Shown here: positions 24,777-32,878 of the stretch, one piece after another | Layout of the letters: the number at the start of each line of letters is the position of its first letter | Position numbering within the stretch: the stretch's first letter is position 1 | Assembly: GCF_020809045.1 (NCBI RefSeq) | Contig: NZ_CP078079.1 | Location: 1,798,001-1,862,000 of the forward strand | Direction: 5' to 3' | Origin: Pseudarthrobacter sp. L1SW | GTDB taxonomy: Bacteria > Actinomycetota > Actinomycetes > Actinomycetales > Micrococcaceae | DNA: 64,000 nucleotides | Notes under the pieces: model-generated | What the model was told of the DNA's origin: nothing | What the model saw: only the letters and a program-made list of their open reading frames with translations | The model's database searches: none | Program-made: the position numbers and the translations under genes

Positions 24777-25591
24777 GCAATGAAGCCACCACGCCCACGT
24801 CGGCCCAGGGGGGCGACTGGACCGAAGACCGCGTCGCGGACGTCCTGTACAAACGTGAATTGGACCGGACCGACGGCGGAAAGATCACCGACGAATATCC
24901 CGAGTTGGATCTTGAGGCCGCCTACCGAGTCCAACGGAAGCTCATCGACCTCAAGGTTGCCGGCGGAGAGCGCGTCATCGGCGTCAAGCTCGGCCTGACC
25001 GCCCGTGCCAAGCAGCAGCAGATGGGCATCGATTCGCCCCTCACCGCCGTCATCACCGACAAGATGGTCCTCGAAGCCGGTGTTCCGATTCCGATGGATG
25101 AACTCATCCATCCGAAGATCGAACCGGAAATCGTCTTCGTCATGAAGGAACGCCTCGCCGGACCCGGAGTGACAGCGGCGACGGCCATGACCGCCGTCGG
25201 CAGGGTCCACGCAGGCTTCGAAGTCATCGACAGTCGCTTCACCGACTTCAAATTCACGCTTCCCGATGTCGTGGCAGACAACGCCTCATCCTCTCGCCTC
25301 TTCATCGGCGCCTCAGGCACCGATCCGGCAGGCCTGGACCTCGCCCTTGAAGCCGTCATCCTGTCCGTGAACGGCACCGTGGTTGCCACCGCCACCGGTG
25401 CAGCCGTTCAGGGGCACCCCGGGGAGGCTCTGGCCCTGGCCGCCAACGCCCTCGCGGAGCGCGGGGAGTCCATCGAAGCCGGAGCAGTTGTGCTGACCGG
25501 CGGCCTGACCGACGCCGTATTCGTCCGCCCCGGCGAACAGATCACTGCCGAGTTCACCAATCTGGGAACACTGACGGTCAGCGGCGCCTGA
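24773..25591 (+). CDS. 2-oxo-3-hexenedioate (4-oxalocrotonate) decarboxylase or second hydratase
   Basis: The 272-residue protein is a paralog of the first gene of this operon, with [30 protein letters not shown] and [14 protein letters not shown]. In meta-cleavage operons the second copy is usually the 4-oxalocrotonate decarboxylase, which partners the hydratase. The two are hard to tell apart by motif, so the exact reaction is inferred from having both in one operon. Confidence 0.75.
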   Translation: MSNEATTPTSAQGGDWTEDRVADVLYKRELDRTDGGKITDEYPELDLEAAYRVQRKLIDLKVAGGERVIGVKLGLTARAKQQQMGIDSPLTAVITDKMVLEAGVPIPMDELIHPKIEPEIVFVMKERLAGPGVTAATAMTAVGRVHAGFEVIDSRFTDFKFTLPDVVADNASSSRLFIGASGTDPAGLDLALEAVILSVNGTVVATATGAAVQGHPGEALALAANALAERGESIEAGAVVLTGGLTDAVFVRPGEQITAEFTNLGTLTVSGA

Positions 25592-25638
25592 CCCGCCCCT
25601 CGCACTACCGGAAGCCAATTACGAAAGAAGGGACGGTC

Positions 25639-26067
25639 ATGACCGCCACCGAAGGCCAGAACTGGCAGATCGACGAATTCCTGGACACCTACCGCGAACT
25701 GATGGGTTTCGTGCCCCCGCGCATCCAGGCCCGCTTCGACCAACTCCGGGACACCAACCCTGAGTTGCTGCTCGCCGAAGAACGCGTCCGGAACCTGATC
25801 TGCTACACGGACAAGCTCGACCAGAAAACCGTTCAGCTGATCCTGTTCGCGGTCCTGGCCGTCAACGTGCGTGATGCCGCCAAGCTGCACGGCCTCGCAG
25901 CCCGCCGCGCCGGGGCCAGCTGGGAGGAACTGCAGGCCACGGTCGACCTCGCCTATCTGTTCGGCGGGCTGTCCGTGGCCAACCACGCTCCCGCGATCCT
26001 GGACGGCATCGCCGAGCTGGAACAGAAGAACGAAGTGGGCCTTGGCGCCACTGCCGCGCCGCGCTGA
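25639..26067 (+). CDS. Carboxymuconolactone-decarboxylase-family (AhpD-like) protein
   Basis: The 142-residue helical protein has the CMD-family core (LDQKTVQLILFAVLAVNV, then AAKLHGLAARRAGASWEEL) with the usual His. It lacks the C-x-x-C pair of peroxidase-type AhpD, so a decarboxylase or isomerase-like role is more plausible. Between the lower meta pathway and an extradiol dioxygenase, it might remove the carboxyl group left after cleavage of protocatechuate; that is inference. A ribosome-binding site (AAGAAGGGA) precedes the ATG. Confidence 0.7.
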   Translation: MTATEGQNWQIDEFLDTYRELMGFVPPRIQARFDQLRDTNPELLLAEERVRNLICYTDKLDQKTVQLILFAVLAVNVRDAAKLHGLAARRAGASWEELQATVDLAYLFGGLSVANHAPAILDGIAELEQKNEVGLGATAAPR

Positions 26068-26121
26068 CCTTACCTGCATTTCAGATTTACCTGGACCACA
26101 CGTTTCGTGCAAAGGAGCACC

Positions 26122-27147
26122 ATGGTTGACATTTCCCACCACGCCGAACGGCTCACAGATCCACGGGAAGACACGTACAAGGAGCCCATTTATGACGTCG
26201 CTCAGCTGGGCCACGTGGAAATCCTCAGCCCGGACCTTCAGACCACGGCGGATTTCTTTACTCGTGTCTATGGCCTCTACATGGTGGAGGAAACCGCTGA
26301 TTCGGTCTATCTGCGGGCCTGGAACGACGACGTGCTGACGTCGTTGAAGGTGACGGCCGCGGCCCAGCCCGGCCCCGGCCACGTCGCGTGGCGCTGCACC
26401 AGTCCGCAGGCTCTGGGCCGCAGGGTCGCCGCGCTGGAGGCCAAAGGAATCCAGGGACAGTGGGTAGACGGGGACGTCGGGCACGGCCGCGCCTACCAGT
26501 ACCGCGGCCCCGGCGGGCACCTGCAGGAGATCTACTTCGAGACCGAAAAGTTCGTCGCCCCGGATGGGCAGAGGCCCTACCTGCCGAACCAGCCGCAAAA
26601 GTATGATCCGCACGGCGTCGCGGCAGCGCACCTGGATCACATCAACCTCCTGGTGCCCGACGTCGCCCTGGCCAGCACATTCGCCCAGGAATCCCTCGGT
26701 TTCAAGTTGCGGGAACGGCTGGTCCCCGCCGGTGGTGACCAGGAGGTCGGGGCGTGGCTTTCGGTCATGACGAAGGCCCACGACCTTGCCTTGACCCAGG
26801 AGCCGTACCCCACCGAAGGCCGGCTGCACCACTTGGCGTATGCCGTGGGAAGCCGCGAGGACGTGCTCCGCGCCGCTGACATCTTTATGGAAAACGGTGT
26901 GCCGATCGATTTCGGCCCGGCCAAGCACTCCCGCACCCAGGGGTTTTTCCTTTACGTCATCGAACCCGGTGGAAACCGGATCGAGGTGTTCTCCGGCGGG
27001 ATCCACATCTTCTCCCCGGACTGGGAACCGGTCACTTGGGACACGGAGACTGGCGGGCGCAGCACGGCCTGGGGCCTTGCCACTCCGCCGAGCTTTAAGG
27101 AATATGCCACCCCGCATTATGTTCCCGCCGCAGCGCCGGTGGGCTGA
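26122..27147 (+). CDS. Extradiol ring-cleavage dioxygenase (VOC type I)
   Basis: The 341-residue protein consists of two vicinal-oxygen-chelate modules. The second holds the Fe(II) ligands: His in AAHLDHINLLV, His in RLHHLAYAVG and Glu in GNRIEVFSGG. The first module (LGHVEILSPDL) has lost metal ligands, as is normal. This is the pattern of catechol 2,3-dioxygenase and protocatechuate 2,3-type enzymes, which open the aromatic ring next to the diol. AAAGGAG lies ahead of ATG 26122, which I prefer over a start 15 bases upstream. Confidence 0.88.
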   Translation: MVDISHHAERLTDPREDTYKEPIYDVAQLGHVEILSPDLQTTADFFTRVYGLYMVEETADSVYLRAWNDDVLTSLKVTAAAQPGPGHVAWRCTSPQALGRRVAALEAKGIQGQWVDGDVGHGRAYQYRGPGGHLQEIYFETEKFVAPDGQRPYLPNQPQKYDPHGVAAAHLDHINLLVPDVALASTFAQESLGFKLRERLVPAGGDQEVGAWLSVMTKAHDLALTQEPYPTEGRLHHLAYAVGSREDVLRAADIFMENGVPIDFGPAKHSRTQGFFLYVIEPGGNRIEVFSGGIHIFSPDWEPVTWDTETGGRSTAWGLATPPSFKEYATPHYVPAAAPVG

Positions 27148-27150
27148 GGC

Positions 27151-28077
27151 GTGGAGAATTTGCTGGAGGAAAGCGACGGCGACGCCGGCTCCTATGTGGC
27201 AAGCTTCTTCACCCTGTCCGGCAGTGGCTTCGGACAACCGCCAAGGCACCCGTTCTCCGACCGGGTCAGCGCCGCTAAAAAAGCTGGCTATGACGGCATC
27301 GGCCTGCACCTGAACGAGCTCACCGACCCTGCGTGGAACGAGCTGAACACCGCCGACCCGTCGAGGGTGCTGGACCACATGGCCCGCATTCTGGACGGGA
27401 CCGGGCTGGACGTCGTCGAAATCGAATTCGTGGGCGGCTGGTGTGACGGGCCCGGCAACCCCGCTGTGGCCAAGGCCGCTGAACTCGTTGGCGAGGTCGC
27501 CGGGCACCTGGCCACCGACACTGTTGGGGGGCATCACGTAAGCGTGGGGGAGTTCATGGCCGGACCCGCCGCCGACCCGCAGCTCGCGGGCCGGGGACTG
27601 GCAGAATTCGCCGAGGCCCTGTCCGGCACCGGTTACGTCCCCGCGATTGAGGCCTTCGCCTGGTCGAAGATTCCGGACTACGTTCTGGTCCGGGACATTC
27701 AGGCGGTCACAGGCGTCGGCGGCGCCCTGGCAGATACGTGGCACGCCTTCAACACCGGAAGCACTACCGACGGGATCACCGGGGGAGAGATGGGCCTGAT
27801 CGCAGCCGTGCAGCTCAACGGTGGCTACCGCGTCCACGACGATTTTCTGGCCAACGCTCGCTCAACCCGACGGCTGCCCGGGGACGGCGACCTCGACGGT
27901 GAAGGCTTCATCCGCGCGGTCCGCGCCGCCGGCTTCACCGGGCCATGGTGCGTCGAAGTCAATTATCCCGAATTCCGCGAGCTCGACGCCGCTGCAGCCG
28001 CCGGCAGGAGCATATCCGCCGCCCGCACCCTCGTGTCCGTGGCTCTGTCGGCCTCCCGGAAGCATCAAACGCTTTAG
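27151..28077 (+). CDS. TIM-barrel sugar isomerase/AP-endonuclease-2-like protein, candidate 3-dehydroshikimate dehydratase
   Basis: The 308-residue protein has the xylose-isomerase-like TIM-barrel layout: RVSAAKKAGYDGIGLHLNEL, LDVVEIEFVGGW, IEAFAWSKIPD, DTWHAFNTGSTTDG and the final WCVEVNYPEFREL. Metal-binding acidic and His residues fall at strand ends. Many proteins share this fold. AsbF/QuiC-type 3-dehydroshikimate dehydratases belong to it, and this gene lies between an extradiol dioxygenase gene and a dehydroquinase gene, so conversion of 3-dehydroshikimate to protocatechuate is a good guess. It starts with GTG four bases after the dioxygenase stop. Confidence 0.65.
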   Translation: MENLLEESDGDAGSYVASFFTLSGSGFGQPPRHPFSDRVSAAKKAGYDGIGLHLNELTDPAWNELNTADPSRVLDHMARILDGTGLDVVEIEFVGGWCDGPGNPAVAKAAELVGEVAGHLATDTVGGHHVSVGEFMAGPAADPQLAGRGLAEFAEALSGTGYVPAIEAFAWSKIPDYVLVRDIQAVTGVGGALADTWHAFNTGSTTDGITGGEMGLIAAVQLNGGYRVHDDFLANARSTRRLPGDGDLDGEGFIRAVRAAGFTGPWCVEVNYPEFRELDAAAAAGRSISAARTLVSVALSASRKHQTL

Positions 28078-28116
28078 CGCCCAGCCCCGCCCGCCCACAC
28101 CATCAGAAAGCAGCCC

Positions 28117-28593
28117 ATGTCAAACCGTGTCCTGGTCCTGAACGGACCCAACCTCAACATGCTCGGAACCCGCGAACCTGAAATCTACGGGAGCGACTCC
28201 ATTGCCGACGTCGAACGCTTGGTCCGGGACCGGGCAGCCAAGCACGGACTGGAAGTGGACTTCCTGCAAAGCAACCACGAAGGCGACCTCATCGACGCCC
28301 TGCACCGGGGACGCAGCGAAAACATCGGCTGCGTGGTCAACCCCGCCGGGCTGACCCACACCTCCGTGGCGCTGCATGACGCCATCAAGGCCTCCGAACT
28401 GGACGTCGTAGAAGTCCACATCAGCAACCCCCACACGCGCGAAGCTTTCCGCCACCACTCCTTTGTCTCGCCCGTGGCCAAGGCAGTGATAGCCGGTGCC
28501 GGGGTCAGCGGGTACGCCTTCGGCCTGGATATCATCGCCGCCCGACACGCCGCACGATGCGCTTCAGAAAGCACGACCGCACAGGAAGGCTGA
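28117..28593 (+). CDS. aroQ: Type II 3-dehydroquinate dehydratase
   Basis: The 158-residue protein has the type II dehydroquinase signatures: VLVLNGPNLNMLGTREPEIY with the catalytic Tyr, QSNHEGDLID, VVNPAGLTHTSVAL and EVHISNPHTREAFRHHS. It dehydrates 3-dehydroquinate to 3-dehydroshikimate. As the last gene of a ring-cleavage operon, it most likely serves quinate catabolism. Confidence 0.96.
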   Translation: MSNRVLVLNGPNLNMLGTREPEIYGSDSIADVERLVRDRAAKHGLEVDFLQSNHEGDLIDALHRGRSENIGCVVNPAGLTHTSVALHDAIKASELDVVEVHISNPHTREAFRHHSFVSPVAKAVIAGAGVSGYAFGLDIIAARHAARCASESTTAQEG

Positions 28594-28764
28594 CATGTCA
28601 CAGTGAAAACTCCGTGCCGGCATCATCGATCCTGGGGGCCTTTGGTGGAAGAAGTGGGGACGCGGACAGCGTCCACACTTCGGGTTCCGGACTCGGTCAT
28701 ACCGTTGCCGGACTGGGTTCGGATTCCGTACCTTTGCGCGCGAGGCTAGTGTCTGCAAGCGCTG

Positions 28765-28796
28765 GAATGTAGTTCGAGTCCCACCTCGGGCACGAC
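28765..28796 (+). other. tRNA-Leu-like 3' fragment, second copy
   Basis: These bases are identical to 807-838, including the unpaired TGTAG before the T-loop. The two copies bracket about 28 kb that contains the peptide operon, the insertion sequences and the aromatic-acid genes. Confidence 0.5.
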
Positions 28797-29365
28797 GTTT
28801 TCCCTCGTCAGAGGCGATTTTGCTTTGACGTGTGTACAAAGCTTGATTCTCGTCGCTCTGCGGGTTGGTTCGCGGGCTTTGGCCTGGCTGCCGTGAAGCC
28901 TATTCAGGTGTGGGGTGGCGGGTTCAAGTCCCTGGCTGGTGGGCCTTCCGCCTGCTGTTGCCTGGTTACGGTTCCTCGTTCCGGTTCTATCGGGTATGTC
29001 GTAGGTTGCCTACACCTACTCATGCCGCGGGGGAGCGGGGACAACATGACTTGTCCACACCTGCTCTCCTGCGCTGCCGCAGGCCGGTCTGGAGGATCGG
29101 TGGAAAGGATGCCTGCATGCCTTTGTCCTGTCGAGCGGAGTGCGTACAGTGTCCACACTTATTTCCGGGACCAAGTTATTGAGCTTGTGCCCTCCCTGAC
29201 AGTTCTGATCACTGCACAAGCCGTCCACCTTATAAACAGCAATGACCCTCAGTTCCCAGATCCTTCGATCATTTGCGAACCCAGCCAGAGGACCTGCGGG
29301 AACTCAGGGTGGTCCTTCTCGGCGACCTATTGGGTATGTCGATTTCAGAAGCTGACTGCACAACT
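28765..29365 (+). repeat. Long intergenic repeat, copy B
   Basis: This copy starts at the tRNA-like fragment and aligns with 807-1389 to CTGACTGCACAAC, with scattered changes and an extra stretch near 29320-29340. At 29051 it contains TTGTCCACA, which matches an actinobacterial DnaA box, possibly by chance. Unique DNA before it (28594-28764) holds nothing recognisable except a related CAGCGTCCACACTT phrase. Confidence 0.6.
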
Positions 29366-29619
29366 CCGGCTGAATTCCGCGGTTTGTGCAGACGGGTTGT
29401 GATCGGTTGTTGATCGCTACTCCCGTGCACAAGTGCGCGTGTGCCCTACACTCGTGTTCACAATTCGCGACATCGATCAGCTCGTACTTAGGCCCAGCAC
29501 GACGGATGGTCTGCCACTGTGCTCCGGCTTGGTGAAGGGTCCCCCTTGGATGCGGGGAAGGGCATCTGTCGCAGGTAGGCTTCGGGGAGCCAAAGCGGAC
29601 CATGAAATGGGGGAAATTA

Positions 29620-30144
29620 ATGGATGACCAGCGCGTGAACGGATGGCAGTGCGGGTCCTGCGGACAGCAACACCAAGGACTCGCTACGGTTTTCGGAGCC
29701 CAAGCTCCGGATGTGTGGATGCATGCCACCCTAGCCGAACGGGAAGCAGGCGAACTGACCGGCGACATGTGCGTACTTGAAGTCGGAGGAGAACGGCATT
29801 ACTTCCTTAGAGGACATATTGATATCCCTCTGCTTGATTCCCCCGGCGAGGTCTTTAGCTGGTCTGTCTGGGTCTCACTCAGCCAAGAGAGTGCCCAAAA
29901 GATCGCGGACCACTGGGATGACCCGGCACGAGCCTCTATGCCCCCCGTGTTCGGTTGGTTATGCAACGAGCTTCCCTACGACCTGCCCACGACCTCAATT
30001 GCGACGCACGTGCATAACAGGGAGCCAGGAGCGGTTCCCTACATCGAGCTCGACCCGTCCGTTGACCATCCCTTGGTGAGAGAACAAGCGACGGGAATCC
30101 CGCTTCACCGGCTGGCCGAAATCAACAAAGCGGTAATGGGCTAA
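29620..30144 (+). CDS. DUF2199-family protein
   Basis: The 174-residue protein begins with a zinc-ribbon-like WQCGSCGQQH and has the DUF2199 features GELTGDMCVLEVGGERHYF, LRGHIDIPLL and FSWSVWVSLS. The family function is unknown. Two ATGs are in frame; GGGGGAAA sits before the one at 29620. The downstream frame stays related to no partner gene, so it appears to be a single-gene unit in gene debris. Confidence 0.8.
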   Translation: MDDQRVNGWQCGSCGQQHQGLATVFGAQAPDVWMHATLAEREAGELTGDMCVLEVGGERHYFLRGHIDIPLLDSPGEVFSWSVWVSLSQESAQKIADHWDDPARASMPPVFGWLCNELPYDLPTTSIATHVHNREPGAVPYIELDPSVDHPLVREQATGIPLHRLAEINKAVMG

Positions 30145-30156
30145 GTTCAACAACGG

Positions 30157-30393
30157 TACATTATCAGTCCTGACTTCCAAGGAGTTCGCACGGGGGCGTT
30201 CCGCAAGGCCGACCGCCACCTCAAGGTTCAGATAGCGGTACCGAATGACCCTCCGGCTGATCCGTATGCGTACGAGGTTCACGCCATGCGGGATGCCGTG
30301 GACGCAGCCGAAGCCTGGTCCGTGCGTCGGCGCGTCGACTTCGACGCCAAGCCATTCCGGTTCCTGCTCGCCCTACTGAACGAGGATCTGTGA
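30157..30393 (+). pseudogene. Open relic without a start codon
   Basis: The frame reads YIISPDFQGVRTGAFRKAD, then AYEVHAMRDAVDAAEAWSVR, and ends FRFLLALLNEDL. It looks like genuine protein but has no start codon before the stop of the preceding gene. Family unknown. Confidence 0.35.
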
Positions 30394-30399
30394 AGGACT

Positions 30400-30647
30400 T
30401 GAAAATCGGTGGCCATTGATCTGGGCATACGGACTAGCCGAGTGGAGAGCTGACGAGCGAACCAAAGGGCAAGTCCTCCGAGACGCCCTTAAGTACCTTC
30501 AAGTAGTCGAATACGAAGACCGGGACGCCGAGGAGGCCTGGCCCCTTTGGGTATCTGTGGGACGAGCTCGGCAGCACCTACGACCCGCCTAGGACCGATG
30601 CTGAGACTTGGGCCGATGTAGACAGCTACCTCAAGAGCTTCGATTGA
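30400..30647 (+). pseudogene. Frameshifted relic of an unknown protein
   Basis: One frame gives IWAYGLAEWRADERTKGQVL and LKYLQVVEYEDRDAEEAW. Around 30545 the plausible sequence continues in another frame as YLWDELGSTYDPPRTDAETW to LKSFD and a stop. A single frameshift and a missing start would explain it. Family unknown. From 30648 to 31090 I see no gene. Confidence 0.4.
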
Positions 30648-31090
30648 CCTATTGCTCAACCGCGGTGTCTCCAAACGCTAGGAATTTGAGCCGCGAGGTT
30701 TCGAGACACGAGCTGGAAGATTCCAGGCGACGTCCTCGTCTCCGAGAAGGCTGATAAGTCGGGCGCCGTCTTAGTTCGTGAGACCGTCTGTATATGACAG
30801 CACCAATATTCATATCCTGCCTCGGTAGCTGTTGACGTGGGAATGAGAAGCCTCAAGGCACGAAGGATGCCATATGAAGGCCGGGTCCTGTGGCGGGACG
30901 GCCAGACTGAGCGTGCTAGGAGAGTCGCGCTTTGTGCACTGGATCCGCTGCCCCGAGCTGCGAGCGAGCGCCTCGCAGGTCTGCGTGACGATCCCGCCTC
31001 AAATCTTCGTCTGTCTTCTTCTTGGGGTTTTGCTTGGAGGCCGTCAAGGGTTGTGCGGTGCTTTCCCGCGCCGGGGAGGAGGGGAGGGGC

Positions 31091-32029
31091 TTACGGTTCG
31101 TTTTGGCGTGGCTCCTGTATTTTCCGGCTTTGTGCGTGTTGGTGTGTGCGCATTTGGAGCAGTGCGGCGTCGAGCAGGGGGGTTGGGACGTGGAGGGTCT
31201 TGGCGCGGGCGGCCAGGGCTCCGAGGATGTGTTCGGATTCGACTGGGTCACCGTGTTGGAGGTCGCGGTATAGCGAGGATGTGAACGATGAGTCCGGTTC
31301 GGTGAGCATCTTGATGCTTTGGGCGTGGCTGCTTGCCGTGACGGGGTGACCTGAAGCGCGTGCAACATCTTCGGCCTCTGCTATGGCTTGCAGGATGTGG
31401 TGTTCCCCACCGGCGGCGAGGATATCCCCGATAGCGCCGCGGAAGAGGCAGGTGATCACTCCTGCAGCGGCGATGAAGGCCCACTTTTCCCACAGGCGCG
31501 TCAGCATATCTCCGTCGACGGTGAGTGCGATGCCTGGAACGCTGAGTGTTTCCCTGAGGTCGGCGTTCAGGGGTGTCCCGTCGAGGGTGCCCACAGTCAT
31601 GGTGCTCAAAGAGGTCTTCTGGAGCACCGCTCCTGACTCGTCAAGGGTGGCAACGATTTTCACGAGGCCGCCGAGAACGTGGCCAGGGTATGCCGCCTGC
31701 AGTGTGTCCAGGTGGTCCATGCCGTTGAGTATGGGCAGAATCATTGTTTCTGGCCCGATGGCAGGTGCTGCTGTTTTGAGCACCTGTTCCAGGGCTGGTG
31801 CTTTCACGGCAGCGATCACCAGGTCGTAGTGGTCATCGGGCTGAATTGAGGTGACTGCCCGCACCTTCAGTGTACGGCGGCCGTCCGGAGCGTCCAAGGT
31901 CAGCCCTGCGCGTTGCAGGGCGTCGGCTCTCTTCGGACGGACAAGGAAAGTCACGTCTCGTCCCGCCTCGATAAGGCGGCAACCGTACGCGCCTCCGGTG
32001 GCTCCGGCTCCGGTGATCAGGATTCTCAT
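31091..32029 (-). CDS. Ketopantoate reductase-like (ApbA/PanE) dehydrogenase
   Basis: The 312-residue protein has the NADP-binding start MRILITGAGATGGAYGCRL, the mid-domain LPILNGMDHLDTL and the C-terminal helical domain with SSFTSSLYRDLQHGDPVESE, the standard ApbA/PanE C-domain pattern. Members reduce 2-dehydropantoate or other 2-oxo acids. It lies behind redox and glyoxalase genes, so a detoxifying 2-oxoacid reductase is as likely as pantothenate synthesis. TGAGGAGCCACA precedes the ATG. Confidence 0.88.
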   Translation of the reverse strand: MRILITGAGATGGAYGCRLIEAGRDVTFLVRPKRADALQRAGLTLDAPDGRRTLKVRAVTSIQPDDHYDLVIAAVKAPALEQVLKTAAPAIGPETMILPILNGMDHLDTLQAAYPGHVLGGLVKIVATLDESGAVLQKTSLSTMTVGTLDGTPLNADLRETLSVPGIALTVDGDMLTRLWEKWAFIAAAGVITCLFRGAIGDILAAGGEHHILQAIAEAEDVARASGHPVTASSHAQSIKMLTEPDSSFTSSLYRDLQHGDPVESEHILGALAARAKTLHVPTPLLDAALLQMRTHQHAQSRKIQEPRQNEP

Positions 32030-32226
32030 TGTGGCTCCTCAAGTGTTTGAACCATGACGGCGGGTCATTAGGACCATTGTTTCGCGAGGGCCTGCCGGCT
32101 GTGGAGGCGGCTGGGCTACTGGGGTAGGTCGCGCAGTGCGGAGGACTCGCACAAGATCGGCGGCTTTGTCTCTGCCGCGTCCGGCTTCAGGTCGGCGGGG
32201 TCGGCATTAAACTGCCTCCGCCCTTC

Positions 32227-32628
32227 TTAGACCCACCAGAACAGCAGGGCCCACCAGACGGTATTGCTCCAGGAGTCCTTGGTGCCGGGCTTGGTGCGGT
32301 TTTCTGTGCCGTCACCGGCGGTTTTTGCCGTCTTCGCACCCGGCGCCGGCTTAGTGAACACGTTTTTGGTAGCGAGGTAGAGTCCGGTCGCCATGGTGGC
32401 GAAACCCAGGAGACCGATGATGAGGTTGGTTGCGGGGTCCGGCAGTGCCAGCCCGGCGAGGAGGACCGCGATGCCGGCAACTGTCAGTAGAACGCCGCCT
32501 ATGACGAGTCGGCTGTTTGAAGGCCGGTCCGGTTGGGACTCCATGGCCTGGGCAAACTGGGGATCGTCGGCTTTGAATTGCTTCTCCAGTTCCTCCAGCT
32601 GTTGCTGTTCGCGCTCGGTGAGGGCCAT
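32227..32628 (-). CDS. DUF3040 membrane protein
   Basis: The 133-residue protein starts MALTEREQQQLEELEKQF, the DUF3040 hallmark: a short acidic helix followed by DPQFAQAM. Two membrane segments follow (LVIGGVLLTVAGIAVLLAGL and LIIGLLGFATMATGLYLA), and the tail is basic and Ala-rich. The family is common in actinobacteria and of unknown function. The frame is open 360 bases upstream, but the family start is at 32628. Confidence 0.85.
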   Translation of the reverse strand: MALTEREQQQLEELEKQFKADDPQFAQAMESQPDRPSNSRLVIGGVLLTVAGIAVLLAGLALPDPATNLIIGLLGFATMATGLYLATKNVFTKPAPGAKTAKTAGDGTENRTKPGTKDSWSNTVWWALLFWWV

Positions 32629-32811
32629 CAGGGCGTCCTGCCCGTGTGTTGTGCATGGATAAGAGGTGGGTGTGCACGTGCGCTGCGCAGGGCGGGGGAC
32701 GGCGCGCTTGTGCTGTGTCTGCTGGGTTGGCGGGTAGCCATGGGTTTTCTCTCTTGCTTGTTCGTTGGTGCGGGCAATTGGTGGGGGAGCGTGATGGCCA
32801 GCCGAGGCGCA

Positions 32812-32846
32812 GGAGCGGTGCTCGCGGTTACCGCGAGTACCGCTCC
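32812..32846 (-). terminator. Strong hairpin ending the FAD-reductase transcript
   Basis: GGAGCGGT-CTCGCGG pairs with CCGCGAG-ACCGCTCC around a TTA loop with one internal mismatch. It lies about 35 bp past the stop of the minus-strand oxidoreductase gene and before the DUF3040 gene. Confidence 0.6.
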
Positions 32847-32878
32847 TGGCCCCGGCCGGTGAAGAGCGCCCGGAGGGC

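Noticed and set aside
25408..27837. Very long (809-codon) minus-strand open frame
   Set aside because: It lies opposite four well-supported genes (decarboxylase, CMD, dioxygenase, TIM-barrel protein) and is an antisense shadow of GC-rich codon use.
29051..29059. DnaA box or replication origin at TTGTCCACA in repeat copy B
   Set aside because: A single box without a cluster, an A/T-rich unwinding region or dnaA/dnaN genes is not evidence for an origin, and copy A has a changed base.
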